The notes under the pieces: model-generated
Seen by the model: only the letters and a program-made list of their open reading frames with translations
What the model was told of the DNA's origin: nothing
The model's database searches: none
Shown here: in pieces, positions 15,427-26,150 of the stretch
Layout of the letters: each line of letters opens with the position of its first letter
Position numbering within the stretch: position 1 is the first letter of the stretch
NCBI RefSeq assembly: GCF_000718015.1
Contig: NZ_JODY01000020.1
Coordinates: forward strand, 62,001 to 126,000
Length of the DNA: 64,000 nucleotides
Source of the DNA: Streptomyces catenulae
GTDB taxonomy: Bacteria; Actinomycetota; Actinomycetes; Streptomycetales; Streptomycetaceae
Direction of reading: 5' to 3'
Made by a program: the position numbers and the translations under genes

Positions 15427-15722
15427 GTGCCGGTCAAACCGATCAGCACCACAGACTCAGCCGCAACCCGAACCGAGCGCGCGGTAAACGAAATATCGGG
15501 GCGCTGACGACCTGGGGATAACCACCACTAGCACGAGGAGACGAAGAGTGAAGTCCCCGGAAGATGAGCTGGTAGTGCCACGTTGCCGCTCCACAGAACG
15601 GCAACACCGCTGAAGGCAGCCACAAAAGGTGTTCCTTGAGCGACAACGTGACGACTGTGGAAAGCCCACAGTCAACTGCGTACCGCCGTGTCCCACGGCA
15701 CACGCTACGGCCGCGCTACTGA
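15427..15722 (+). other. Three consecutive mini-ORFs with ribosome sites
   Basis: Three short frames follow each other on the plus strand: 15427-15507 (GTG, 26 aa, GAGG at 6 bases), 15548-15613 (GTG, 21 aa, GAGGAG at 7 bases) and 15636-15722 (TTG, 28 aa, AAAGGTG at 4 bases). The third ends in a basic tail (YRRVPRHTLRPRY). No family is recognised. They may be the eroded 5' part of a gene cut by the insertion element, or true small peptides. Confidence 0.3.
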
Positions 15723-16014
15723 GGACGCAGATCACCTCCTCACCTCTGCACCCTCAGTACCTCCTCCCGACCGCCGTGCCACGCCCCTTCTCCGCTTGGT
15801 CGGCTCGCCCCACAGAAATCTGACACAGAGTCAATAAAGTCAGCGTGGGGTCAGCATCAGGACTGGCACAGACAATTACACATGAGCACACTCTGGAGAG
15901 CCGCAAGGGATCGATGCGCCGCCTCGGGGGCCATCCCATCTCTGGCACGACGGTGGGTGACGCTCGCGTCGTTCCTCTGTCATCTGTCTGCTCCCCGAGA
16001 GGTGAATTCGCAGC
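15723..16014 (+). other. Gap between accessory region and backbone
   Basis: No supported gene. Base composition is lower in GC than in the backbone and shifts at about 16,000, where the pirin gene ends. This is the visible right boundary of the accessory segment. Confidence 0.5.
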
Positions 16015-16977
16015 TCAGCGCACCCTCCCCCGCGGCTTCAGCGGTACGCCCGGCAGTGTCGGCGCGGGCAGCGGGGGGCTGTCGTAGCCGTGGACGGTGC
16101 CGAAGCGGTCGCCGTTCACCCAGTCGGCGCGGGCCTGTGCGATATCCTCGTGCGACCGCCCGATGAAGTTCCACCACATGATGAGGTGCTCCTCGAAGGG
16201 TTCGCCGCCGAGGAGGAGCAGGGCGCAGTCGGTGGGGGCGCGGAGCGGGAGTTCGGTGCGGCCGCAGCCGAGGTAGAGGAGGGAGCCGGGGGTGAGGGGG
16301 ACGCCGTCGATCTCGCTCTCGCCGGAGATGGTCAGGGCCGCGTACTCGAAGTCCGGGTCGATCGGCAGCCGGGTGTCGGTCCCGGCGGTGAGCGTGAGGT
16401 CGGCGCCGACGAGCGGGGAGTACGTGGTGCCGGGTGAGGTGGCTCCGGCCAGTTCGCCGAGGATGACGGTGGCGGACAGGCCACCGGCGCCGGTGACGAC
16501 GGGCAGGTCGTCGTGGTGCTCGAACGACGGCTCGGTGTGGCGGTGTTCGCCGGGCAGCGCGACCCACAGCTGGGCGCCGTGCAGCAGCCGGGCATGGTCG
16601 CGCGGCGACTCCTCGGAGTGCGCGATGGCCCGTCCCGAGGTCATCAGGCCCAGTTCGCGCGGGCGGACGGTCTGCAGGCTGCCGAGGCTGTCGCGGTGCA
16701 GCACCTCGCCGTCGTGCAGCCAGCTGACGGTCTGCAGGCCCATGTGCGGATGCGGCGGCACCTGCATACCGGGCTCGTCGGCGATGTCGTCGGGACCGTA
16801 GTGGTCGACGAAGCACCAGGCGCCGACCATCCGGCGGCCGAGGTTGGGCAGCAGGCGGCGGACGAGGGTGCTCTCCCCCAGCGGCACCTGCTTGCCGGGC
16901 TGGACGTCGCGGACCGGTCCGGTGCGGCCGTTGCCTCCGCAGGGTTTGGCGAGCGGGCGGATGTCGAGGTTGCTCAT
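16015..16977 (-). CDS. Pirin-family protein, 320 aa
   Basis: A bicupin protein of the pirin family. The N-terminal cupin has the metal-binding pattern PPHPHMGLQTVSWLHDGEVL and the usual surrounding motifs (RRLLPNLGRRMVGAWCFVDH, GLMTSGRAIAHSEESP). The C-terminal cupin includes TYSPLVGADLTLTAGTDTRL and ends in HLIMWWNFIGRSHEDIAQAR, a conserved pirin C-terminal pattern. Members bind iron or other metals, and some act as quercetin dioxygenases or redox sensors. The ATG at 16977 has no clear ribosome site. It lies downstream of, and in the same direction as, the GntR gene. Confidence 0.9.
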   Translation of the reverse strand: MSNLDIRPLAKPCGGNGRTGPVRDVQPGKQVPLGESTLVRRLLPNLGRRMVGAWCFVDHYGPDDIADEPGMQVPPHPHMGLQTVSWLHDGEVLHRDSLGSLQTVRPRELGLMTSGRAIAHSEESPRDHARLLHGAQLWVALPGEHRHTEPSFEHHDDLPVVTGAGGLSATVILGELAGATSPGTTYSPLVGADLTLTAGTDTRLPIDPDFEYAALTISGESEIDGVPLTPGSLLYLGCGRTELPLRAPTDCALLLLGGEPFEEHLIMWWNFIGRSHEDIAQARADWVNGDRFGTVHGYDSPPLPAPTLPGVPLKPRGRVR

Positions 16978-17060
16978 GGCGTCACGATAGGCCGGGCGCG
17001 GCGCGCGATTCGGGCAGCCGTGCGGATGGGCATGTCCTGCCGGGCGGGTCCGACGGCCGG

Positions 17061-17447
17061 TCAGCCGGTGCCGTACGTGGCGCGGAGCGCGTCGTGGACG
17101 GCGGCGAGGGCGGCGTCGTGGTCCAGACCGAGGCGGTGGGCGCGGCGGGCGTAGTCGGCGGCGGCGGTGGCGGCCTCCTTGTCGGCGGCCTCGCCCGCCG
17201 CGGCGACGAAGCTGCCGTTGCGGCCGCGGGTCTCGATCACCCCGTCGGCCTCCAGGGCGCGGTACGCCTTGGCGACGGTGTTGGCGGCGACGCCCAGTTC
17301 GTCGGCGAGACCGCGGACGGTGGGCAGCCGGAATCCCACCGGTAGCGCCCCGGACCTGGCCTGGTCGGCGATCCGGGCGCGGACCTGCTCGAACGGGGCG
17401 TCGGCGGACCGGGGGTCGAGGGTGATCCGGAGGTGCGGCGAGGACAC
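17061..17447 (-). CDS. Short GntR-family (YtrA-like) regulator, 128 aa
   Basis: A winged helix covers residues 1-80: FEQVRARIADQARSGALPVG, RLPTVRGLADELGVAANTVA, KAYRALEADGVIETRGRNGS. Only a short helical dimerisation tail follows (AATAAADYARRAHRLGLDHD), as in the YtrA subfamily, whose members often control transport genes. GTG start at 17447. It lies 83 bases upstream of the pirin gene on the same strand and may be co-transcribed with it. Confidence 0.85.
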   Translation of the reverse strand: MSSPHLRITLDPRSADAPFEQVRARIADQARSGALPVGFRLPTVRGLADELGVAANTVAKAYRALEADGVIETRGRNGSFVAAAGEAADKEAATAAADYARRAHRLGLDHDAALAAVHDALRATYGTG

Positions 17448-17538
17448 GGCGGGCGCTCCTGGGGTGCGGCGGGTACCGGCCCGCGGGCGGGCCGGGAGCG
17501 GGTGGTCGCGCCCATTGTGCGTCAGGTGGGTGGGCGGG

Positions 17539-17572
17539 CGCCCCGGGGAGCGGTGGTCGGCTCCCCGGGGCG
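17539..17572 (-). terminator. Perfect 13-bp hairpin after asnB
   Basis: Arms 17539-17551 and 17560-17572, loop 8 bases, 8 bases beyond the stop codon of the asparagine synthetase gene. Confidence 0.8.
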
Positions 17573-17579
17573 GCGCGGT

Positions 17580-19430
17580 TCACAGCTCCAGGCTGGTGCC
17601 CGTGGTGCGGAGCCAGGCGTCGAGGCCGAGGATGAGTTCGGCGCCGGGGCGGATGTCTCCGGTGGCGCCGTCGGCGGTGACCTCCTTGGCGACGGCGGAG
17701 TCCAGCAGCGGCTGGACGGGGGCGTTCCGGTCGGCGGCGACGCCGCGCAGCTCGCTGCGGAGCGCCTCGTTGTACCCCGGGTCCTGGGTGCTGGGGTACG
17801 GGCTCTTGACCCGGTCGGCGACGGAGGCGGGCAGTACGTCGCGGACGGCGGCGCGCAGCAGCGACTTCTCGCGGCCGTCGAACGTCTTCATCGACCAGGG
17901 GGTGTTGAAGACGTACTCGACGAGGCGGTGGTCGCAGAACGGGACTCGGACCTCCAGGCCGACGGCCATCGAGGCGCGGTCCTTGCGGTCGAGGAGGATC
18001 TGCACGAAGCGGGTCAGGTGCAGATAGCTGACCTCGCGCATCCGGCGCTGGAGCCCGGTGTCGCTGTCCAGGTAGGGGACCTCGGCCAGCGCCTCGCGGT
18101 AGCGGCGGTCCTCGTAGCCCTTGAGGTCGAGGCGTTTGAGGAGCCCGCGGTCGAGGAGCGCCTCGCGGACGGCGTTGCCGCCGGAGAAGCGGCCCGAGAC
18201 ACCGGCGGCTATCCAGGGGAAGGTGTCGGCGTGCACGGCCTCGGGGTCGTGGAACCAGCGGTAGCCGCCGAAGATCTCGTCGGCCGATTCGCCGGAGAGC
18301 GCGACCGTCGACTGTTCGCGTACCGCCTTGAAGAGGAGGTAGAGGGAGGTGTCGCCGTCGCCGAAGCCGTTGGGCAGGTCGCGGGCGGCGAGGACGGCGG
18401 CGCGGTGCGCCGGGTCCATCAGGGCGGCGGTGTCCAGCACGATGTCGTGGTGGTCGGAGGCGACGTGCTCGGCGAGGGCGTGGGCGTACGGGCCGTCGGG
18501 GGTGCCGCGCAGGTCGTCGGGGGTGAAGTTCTCGGTGTAGCCGGTGAAGTCGACGGCGAACGAGCGGACCGGGCCGCTGCCCTGGGCGGCCAGCGCACCG
18601 GCGGAGAGCGCGGTGATCGCGGACGAGTCGAGGCCGCCGGAGAGCAGGGTGCACAGCGGGACGTCGGCGATGAGCTGGCGGGCGACGATGTCGTCGAGCA
18701 GCCCGCGGATGTGGCCGACGGTGGTGTCGAGGTCGTCGGTGTGCTCACGCGCCTGGAGCGCCCAGTAGCAGCGGGTGGTGAGCCCGTCGCGGGTGACGCG
18801 GACGGTGTGGCCGGGGCGGACCTCGCGCATGCCCTTGAAGACGCCGTGACCGGGGGTCTTGGTGAAGGTGATCAGCTCGGCCAGGCCCTCGGCGTCGACG
18901 GCGGGCCGTATCTCGGGGTGGGCGTTGATCGCCTTGGGCTCGGAGCCGAAGAGCACACCGTTCGGGGTGGGCTGGTAGTAGAGCGGCTTGATGCCCATCC
19001 GGTCGCGGACCAGCAGGAGTTCCTCGGTCCGCGGGTCCCAGAGCGCGAAGGCGTACATCCCGTTGAGGCGCTCGGTGAACGCCTCGCCCCACTCCAGGTA
19101 GGCGTGGAGTACGACCTCGGTGTCGCTCTGCGTACGGAAGGTGTGCCCCAGGCCCTCCAGCTCTGCCTTCAGCTCGCGGTAGTTGTAGACCTCGCCGCTG
19201 TAGGTGGTGACGAGCAGGGTGCGGCCGTCGCGCTCGACGGCCATGGGCTGCTTGCCGCCGTCGAGGTCGATGACGGCGAGGCGGCGGTGGCCGAACGCGG
19301 CGTGGGTGTCGAGCCAGATCCCGGCGGCGTCCGGACCACGGCAGGCCATGGTCTCGGTCATCGCCTCAAGGGTGGGACGCTCGGTGGTGAGGTTACGGTC
19401 GTAGGAGATCCATCCGGTGATTCCACACAT
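17580..19430 (-). CDS. asnB: Asparagine synthetase, glutamine-hydrolysing
   Basis: 616 aa. The ATG at 19430 has GAAGGAG at 5 bases. MCGITGW exposes Cys2 as the glutaminase nucleophile after Met removal; AFGHRRLAVIDL and TYSGEVYNYREL follow in the class II amidotransferase domain. The synthetase domain has the PP-loop LSGGLDSS at residues 263-270, then SGESADEIFGGYRW and LEVRVPFCDHRLVEY. It converts aspartate and glutamine to asparagine with ATP in the cytoplasm. All catalytic residues seen appear intact. It stands alone with its own terminator. Confidence 0.95.
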   Translation of the reverse strand: MCGITGWISYDRNLTTERPTLEAMTETMACRGPDAAGIWLDTHAAFGHRRLAVIDLDGGKQPMAVERDGRTLLVTTYSGEVYNYRELKAELEGLGHTFRTQSDTEVVLHAYLEWGEAFTERLNGMYAFALWDPRTEELLLVRDRMGIKPLYYQPTPNGVLFGSEPKAINAHPEIRPAVDAEGLAELITFTKTPGHGVFKGMREVRPGHTVRVTRDGLTTRCYWALQAREHTDDLDTTVGHIRGLLDDIVARQLIADVPLCTLLSGGLDSSAITALSAGALAAQGSGPVRSFAVDFTGYTENFTPDDLRGTPDGPYAHALAEHVASDHHDIVLDTAALMDPAHRAAVLAARDLPNGFGDGDTSLYLLFKAVREQSTVALSGESADEIFGGYRWFHDPEAVHADTFPWIAAGVSGRFSGGNAVREALLDRGLLKRLDLKGYEDRRYREALAEVPYLDSDTGLQRRMREVSYLHLTRFVQILLDRKDRASMAVGLEVRVPFCDHRLVEYVFNTPWSMKTFDGREKSLLRAAVRDVLPASVADRVKSPYPSTQDPGYNEALRSELRGVAADRNAPVQPLLDSAVAKEVTADGATGDIRPGAELILGLDAWLRTTGTSLEL

Positions 19431-19691
19431 CTCGGCTCCTTCGTCGGCGGCGGGCCGCCGCATCCCGGCAGCGACCCCCGTTGATCACGGTACGCCGGGA
19501 TAGCTGTAGCTACCACCTATGCAGATTCCGGACTGTCCGGAACGAGCCAGGGCGGCTCCGGCGAGCGGTGCGGGGCGGGCGGGAAGCGGGAGAACGCCTG
19601 GTCGGAAGCGTGCGCCGGAGGCCCCGCGCACGGCCCGGACCGGTCCCTCCCGACGGTCTCGCCTGCGGCCCCGCGCCGCACCCCGACGCGG

Positions 19692-20330
19692 TCAGGCGTC
19701 CCCGGGCAGCCCGGCGATCAGGGCGTACCGCTCATCGGACACCTCCCTCCCCCACAGCAGCGGATCGCCGGAAAGATCCTCCACGCGGACGCGGAGCCCG
19801 CAGTCCACCTCCCGCAGGTGCGCCCGGAGTTCAGTGGCGGCGATCCCCGTCGGGTCGGACTCGCCCCAGCGGCCCTCGACCAGGACCAGCCTGCCGCCAG
19901 GGGCCAGCAACCCCCTCCAGCGCCGCAGTGCGGCCCGCGGGTCGGGCAGCGCCCACAGGACATGGCGCACCACGACGGCGGCGAACCGCTCCTCCCCCAC
20001 CGGCGGGCGTGCCGCATCACCGGTCAGGAAGCGGGCGCCGTGCCCGGCGAGCTTTGCGCGGGCGCGCTCGATCATGGCGGGCGCGTGGTCGACGCCCAGG
20101 ACGCGGTGGCCCGCCTCGGCCGCGAGCAGGGACAGGCTGCCCGTGCCGCAGCCGAGGTCGAGAAGGGCGGCGGGTGGCGTGGGCAGCCAGCCGCGCAGCC
20201 GGGCGGCCCAGGCGGCGCGAACCACCGGGTCCCGCAGGCCGTGGTCGGGGGCGTCGTCGAAGGTGGCCGCGGCGGCCTGCCAGTACGCGGCGGAGCGGTC
20301 GTCGGCGGACGGTGCGGCGTCGGTGGTCAT
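19692..20330 (-). CDS. Class I SAM-dependent methyltransferase, 212 aa
   Basis: The ATG at 20330 begins MTTDAAPSADDRSAAYWQAA. Motif I is ALLDLGCGTGSLSLLAAEAG, the acidic post-I loop is VLGVDHAPAMIERARAKL, then FLTGDAARPP, and motif IV-like VVVRHVLWALPDPRAAL, with LLAPGGRLVLVEG as the next strand. This is a typical small-molecule methyltransferase of unknown substrate. It faces away from the double-GNAT gene on the right, with which it shares a 222-base divergent promoter gap. Confidence 0.85.
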   Translation of the reverse strand: MTTDAAPSADDRSAAYWQAAAATFDDAPDHGLRDPVVRAAWAARLRGWLPTPPAALLDLGCGTGSLSLLAAEAGHRVLGVDHAPAMIERARAKLAGHGARFLTGDAARPPVGEERFAAVVVRHVLWALPDPRAALRRWRGLLAPGGRLVLVEGRWGESDPTGIAATELRAHLREVDCGLRVRVEDLSGDPLLWGREVSDERYALIAGLPGDA

Positions 20331-20552
20331 GCCCCCATGGTGACGGCGGCCACTGACAACGGCGCCGCGGCGACCGCCCGGCGGGCGCGGCACGGCCGCC
20401 CGCCCTGGGGTGGCGTCACCGGGACGGGTGGGGGGAGGCGGAACGGGCGCACCCGGAGCGCGTTCGGGAAGGGCCCGGACCGCTCCGGACCGGTCGCCGA
20501 CGCGCGAAAACCGGAGGCGGCCCCCGCCGCCTCTGGCGTACCGTCCGCGGCC

Positions 20553-21476
20553 ATGAGTCCTACTGTGCGTGACTTCCGGCCCTCGGACGCCCTGGCCGTC
20601 GCCGTCCTGCGGCGCGCCGCCCTGCCCGCGGTCCTCGCCACTCCGCGGGGCCTCGTCCGGCAGCTCGCCGACGCCGCCCCGGAACAGCGGATGCGGTGTC
20701 TGGTCGCGGAGCGTGAGGGACGGGTGATCGGCGCCGTCACCGCCCATCTGGTGCACGACAGCAGCGTCCCGGGGACGGGCTCGGCGACGCCCCATGTCCA
20801 CCCCGACCACCGGTGGTACGGGGCGGGCGGCGCGCTGCTGACCGCCGCCGAGGAGCACCTCGCGGCGGTCGGCGCGGAGCGGATCTTCGCCTGGGTGGAC
20901 GACGCACCGGGCCCGCTCGCCTTCGCGGAGCGGCGCGGCTACCGCCCCACCCGCCCGGCCCACTTCCTCCGGCTCGATCTGGCGGACGCGGCGCCGCCGC
21001 CCGGTCCGCTGCCGCCGGGCGTGGCGCTGCACACCGGCGCCGACCTCGCCGGGGACCCGGCGGGGGTGTTCGCCGCGGACGCCGAGACGGCGGCGGACGA
21101 GCCGGGCGACGTACCGTGCGACGCGATGACGTACCCGGACTGGCTGCGGCAGATCTGGGGGCACCCCGACCACGATCCGCGGCTCACGACGGTGGTGACG
21201 GTCGGCGGCGAGGTCGCGGCCTTCACCCTGGCGGCCACCGACGGGCTGGGCCGCTACTCCTCCGCCATGACCGGAACGCGGCGCGCCCACCGTGGCCGCG
21301 GTCTGGCGCGGCTCGCCAAGGCGGCGTCCCTGCAGCGGGCCCGGGAGGCGGGCTGCACCGAGGCGTTCACCGGCAACGACGCCGCCAACGCCCCGATGCT
21401 CGCGGTCAACCGCGCCCTGGGGTACCGCCCGTACGGCTCCGAATGGCGCTGCGTGCGGGAGCTGGAGCAGGGGTGA
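20553..21476 (+). CDS. Tandem GNAT-domain acetyltransferase, 307 aa
   Basis: Two acetyltransferase folds are visible. The N-terminal one has TVRDFRPSDALAVAVLRRAA, VIGAVTAHLVHD and WYGAGGALLTAAEEHLAAVG (acetyl-CoA loop Y-G-A-G-G-A). The C-terminal one has EVAAFTLAATDGLGRYSSAM, HRGRGLARLAKAASLQRARE and GNDAANAPMLAVNRALGYRP. The second carries the canonical R-G-x-G-L-A loop and is probably the active one. Substrate unknown. A perfect hairpin follows the stop. Confidence 0.85.
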   Translation: MSPTVRDFRPSDALAVAVLRRAALPAVLATPRGLVRQLADAAPEQRMRCLVAEREGRVIGAVTAHLVHDSSVPGTGSATPHVHPDHRWYGAGGALLTAAEEHLAAVGAERIFAWVDDAPGPLAFAERRGYRPTRPAHFLRLDLADAAPPPGPLPPGVALHTGADLAGDPAGVFAADAETAADEPGDVPCDAMTYPDWLRQIWGHPDHDPRLTTVVTVGGEVAAFTLAATDGLGRYSSAMTGTRRAHRGRGLARLAKAASLQRAREAGCTEAFTGNDAANAPMLAVNRALGYRPYGSEWRCVRELEQG

Positions 21477-21500
21477 GGGCCGGAGGGTCCGGGAACGCGA

Positions 21501-21532
21501 CCGCCCCGCCCGGCGGGTGCCGGGCGGGGCGG
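21501..21532. terminator. Perfect 14-bp hairpin between convergent genes
   Basis: Arms 21501-21514 and 21519-21532, loop GGGT. It serves the double-GNAT gene and isocitrate dehydrogenase, which converge here. Confidence 0.85.
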
Positions 21533-21566
21533 AGGGTGAGGCGTCGGGCACGCCCCGGGCCGTGGA

Positions 21567-23827
<2,261 letters not shown>

Positions 23828-24125
23828 ATATCTCGTGGCGGGCCCCTTCTCGACAGGGCCCTGGAAGCGGGTTTCCCCGGAGCCCTCCGCCGCTCCGTCC
23901 GGCACCGCCCACGGAACCTGAGCCCGCGCTTAGTTGGACCTTAAGAGAGCCTTATGGATCACTCCGGAGGCCGCTTCGGCGTCCGATCGGGGGCGCGGGT
24001 TGGCTAGCGTTCCGGTGACGAGGCGGGTGCGCGGGTCGGCGACCGGCATGCCGGGGAGGGTACTGCCGTTCACCACCCGGTCCCCCACCGCACCCGCCTC
24101 GCCACCGGCGCGACAAGGAGATCCC
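23828..24125. other. Divergent promoter gap between idh and small secreted protein
   Basis: No gene is supported. The gap includes AAGGAG five bases before the ATG at 24126. Nothing else was recognised. Confidence 0.5.
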
Positions 24126-24488
24126 ATGCCCGTACTCCGCACGGCCTCCCGCACGCCGGTGACCTCCGTCCGGCCGGTCCCGCTCGCGCTCGCCGCACTG
24201 GCCGCGCTCGCCGGGACCCTCGCCTGCACCACGCCCGCCGCCGCACACACCCCGCAGCCGCGCCCCGCTGCCGCACGGGACGCCTCGGGGCCGCGCGCCG
24301 CCGTACGGGATGCCGCTCTCCCGCACGGCGCCGCGCGCGAGGCGGCGCACGGGCGGGATGCCGGGCACGGGACGGACGGCAAGGGGGAGGCGGGGCCGCC
24401 GGCCCTCGGCGGTATGGCGCTGCTGGCCACCGGCGCCGCCTTCCTCTTCGCCCGCCAGCACCACAGGGCGGTACGCGGCCGGGTCTGA
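24126..24488 (+). CDS. Small exported protein with C-terminal membrane helix, 120 aa
   Basis: The ATG at 24126 follows AAGGAG. Residues 1-42 are a signal peptide (RPVPLALAALAALAGTLAC, TTPAAAHT); the Cys at its end could also be a lipidation site, although the box is imperfect (TLACT). The middle is Ala/Arg/His/Gly-rich and likely disordered. Residues about 94-110 (GGMALLATGAAFLFARQ) form a membrane helix followed by a basic tail, as in short sortase substrates, but no LPxTG is present. Function unknown. Confidence 0.6.
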   Translation: MPVLRTASRTPVTSVRPVPLALAALAALAGTLACTTPAAAHTPQPRPAAARDASGPRAAVRDAALPHGAAREAAHGRDAGHGTDGKGEAGPPALGGMALLATGAAFLFARQHHRAVRGRV

Positions 24489-24524
24489 GCCCGGACCGCC
24501 GCGAGGGCTCCGGGGAGCCGCTCG

Positions 24525-24545
24525 GGGAGCCGTCGAACGGCTCCC
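24525..24545. terminator. 8-bp hairpin between convergent genes
   Basis: Arms GGGAGCCG (24525-24532) and CGGCTCCC (24538-24545), loop TCGAA, between the small exported protein and the NUDIX gene. Confidence 0.6.
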
Positions 24546-24564
24546 GGGTGGCTCCCCGCCCGGT

Positions 24565-25047
24565 TCACTCCCCCGCCGTCAGCCGCTCCGCGAGCCGGTC
24601 GACAAAGGCGCGCTGGGCCGTCACCAGGCGGGTGCGGGCCTCGTCGGGGGTGCACCAGGCGACCCGGTCGATCTCCGGGAAGGTGCGGACGGTGCCGGAG
24701 CGCGGCGGCCAGACCATCGTGAAGGTTCCGGGCGTGACCGCACCGGGGTCGAGGTCCGCCTCGACCGCCCAGACGGTCACGGTCTTGCCGCCCGCCTGCC
24801 GGACCTCGCCCAGCGGGAGGTGCGGCCCTTCCGGCGGCGGCAGGCCCAGTTCCTCGGTGAACTCCCGCGCGGCCGCCTCCCGGGGCTCCTCCGGCGGGAC
24901 GTACTCGCCCTTCGGCACCGTCCAGGCGCCCGCCTCGCGCCGCGCCCACAGCGGGCCGCCCATGTGCGCCAGCAGGACTTCGAGGCCACGGGCGCCGGTG
25001 CCGCCGCGGCGGAAGAGCAGCAATCCGGCGCTGCGTCTCGCGGCCAC
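24565..25047 (-). CDS. NUDIX hydrolase, 160 aa
   Basis: A complete NUDIX box is present at about residues 46-69: G-E-Y-V-P-P-E-E, then PREAAAREFTEELGLP, with the REFTEELG helix that binds the metal. The N-terminus (RSAGLLLFRRGG, VLLAHMGGPLWARR, AWTVPKGEY) matches the subfamily of diadenosine or nucleotide pyrophosphatases common in actinobacteria. It hydrolyses a nucleoside diphosphate linked to an unidentified group. GTG start at 25047; the 41-base gap to the GlxA-type gene suggests it is the second gene of that transcript. Confidence 0.85.
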   Translation of the reverse strand: MAARRSAGLLLFRRGGTGARGLEVLLAHMGGPLWARREAGAWTVPKGEYVPPEEPREAAAREFTEELGLPPPEGPHLPLGEVRQAGGKTVTVWAVEADLDPGAVTPGTFTMVWPPRSGTVRTFPEIDRVAWCTPDEARTRLVTAQRAFVDRLAERLTAGE

Positions 25048-25088
25048 GGTGCCAGTGTGCCCGGCCGCCGCGGCGGGCGCCCGGCGGC

Positions 25089-26081
25089 TCAGGTCCGGGC
25101 GGCGGGGCGGTCGGCGCCCGCGGCGGAGGGGCCCGCCGCGCCGCCGCGGAAGGTGCGGCGGTAGGCGAGCGGGGAGACGCCGACCGCCGCCTGGAGGTGC
25201 TGGCGCAGGGACGCCGCGGTGGCGAAGCCGACCTCGCCCGCGATCCGGTCGACGGAGAGGTCGCTGGCCTCCAGAAGATGGCGGGCGCGCTCCACCCGCT
25301 GCCGGATCAGCCAGCGGCCGGGGCTCATCCCCAGCTCCTGCTGGAAGCGGCGGGCGAAGGTCCGTCCGCTCATCCGTGCCCGGCCCGCCAGATCGGCCAG
25401 GGTGAGTGGCAGATGGAGGTGGTCGAGGGCCCAGGCGCGGGCCGCCGCGGTGCTCTCCGCGGCGGGCGAGGGCACCGGGCGCTCGATGTACTGCGCCTGC
25501 CCGCCGTCACGCCAGGCGGGGACGACGCAGGCGCGCGCCACCCGGTTGGCGATCTCGCTGCCGTGGTCCCGGCGGACGAGGTGCAGGCAGAGATCGACCC
25601 CGGAGGCGGCGCCCGCCGAGGTCAGCACGTCGCCGTCGTCGACGAAGAGCACGTCCGGGTCGACGCGGACGCGCGGGTGGCGGCGGGCGAACTCCGCCGC
25701 GTCGAACCAGTGGGTGGTGGCCGGGCGGCCGTCGAGCAGTCCGGCGGCGGCCAGGACGTGGGCGCCGGTGCAGATGGAGACGAGGCGGGCGCCGGGGCGG
25801 ACCCGGGCCAGCGCGTCCGGCGCCTCGGTGACCGCGGACGGCGGAATGATCACCGTATCGGCGGATTCGAGGGCCTCGGGTCCGTGGTCCGCGGTGATCG
25901 TGAAATCGGCGCGGGTGCGGACCGGGCGGCCGTCCGCGCTACAGGTCACGACGGTGTACCGGGCGGGGAGGGAGCCGAAGATCCGGGCGGGGATGCCGAG
26001 TTCGAAGGGGTAGACGCCGTCGAGCGCGAGGACGACGACGCGGTGCGGGGCGGCGACCGGGGCGGGCTCGGAAACGGACAT
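25089..26081 (-). CDS. GlxA-type transcriptional regulator (DJ-1/PfpI plus AraC), 330 aa
   Basis: The N-terminal two thirds are a DJ-1/PfpI amidotransferase-like domain (VVVLALDGVYPFELGIPARI, VSICTGAHVLAAAGLLDGR with the elbow Cys, ATTHWFDAAEFARRHP). The C-terminal third has two AraC helix-turn-helix units (LTLADLAGRARMSGRTFARR; SVDRIAGEVGFATAASLRQH). Such regulators activate catabolic or stress genes. The ATG at 26081 is divergent from an NADP-dependent oxidoreductase 70 bases away, its probable target. Confidence 0.9.
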   Translation of the reverse strand: MSVSEPAPVAAPHRVVVLALDGVYPFELGIPARIFGSLPARYTVVTCSADGRPVRTRADFTITADHGPEALESADTVIIPPSAVTEAPDALARVRPGARLVSICTGAHVLAAAGLLDGRPATTHWFDAAEFARRHPRVRVDPDVLFVDDGDVLTSAGAASGVDLCLHLVRRDHGSEIANRVARACVVPAWRDGGQAQYIERPVPSPAAESTAAARAWALDHLHLPLTLADLAGRARMSGRTFARRFQQELGMSPGRWLIRQRVERARHLLEASDLSVDRIAGEVGFATAASLRQHLQAAVGVSPLAYRRTFRGGAAGPSAAGADRPAART

Positions 26082-26150
26082 GGCACGATCCTAGCGGAGG
26101 ATGGCAATCCTGCCATTTTCCTGATCCGCCCCGGCGGGCACCGTGGAGCC

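Noticed and set aside
15882..16166. 94-codon plus-strand frame overlapping the end of pirin
   Set aside because: Most of it is antisense to pirin and Arg/Ser-rich; no ribosome site.
16978..18654. Very long minus-strand open frame continuous with the pirin gene
   Set aside because: It lies over the asparagine synthetase and GntR genes in another frame, is extremely Arg/Pro-rich, and pirin has a natural start at 16977. GC-rich DNA gives such open frames by chance.
17433..19484. Plus-strand frame of almost 700 codons opposite asnB
   Set aside because: Antisense to an intact asparagine synthetase, low-complexity composition, no ribosome site.
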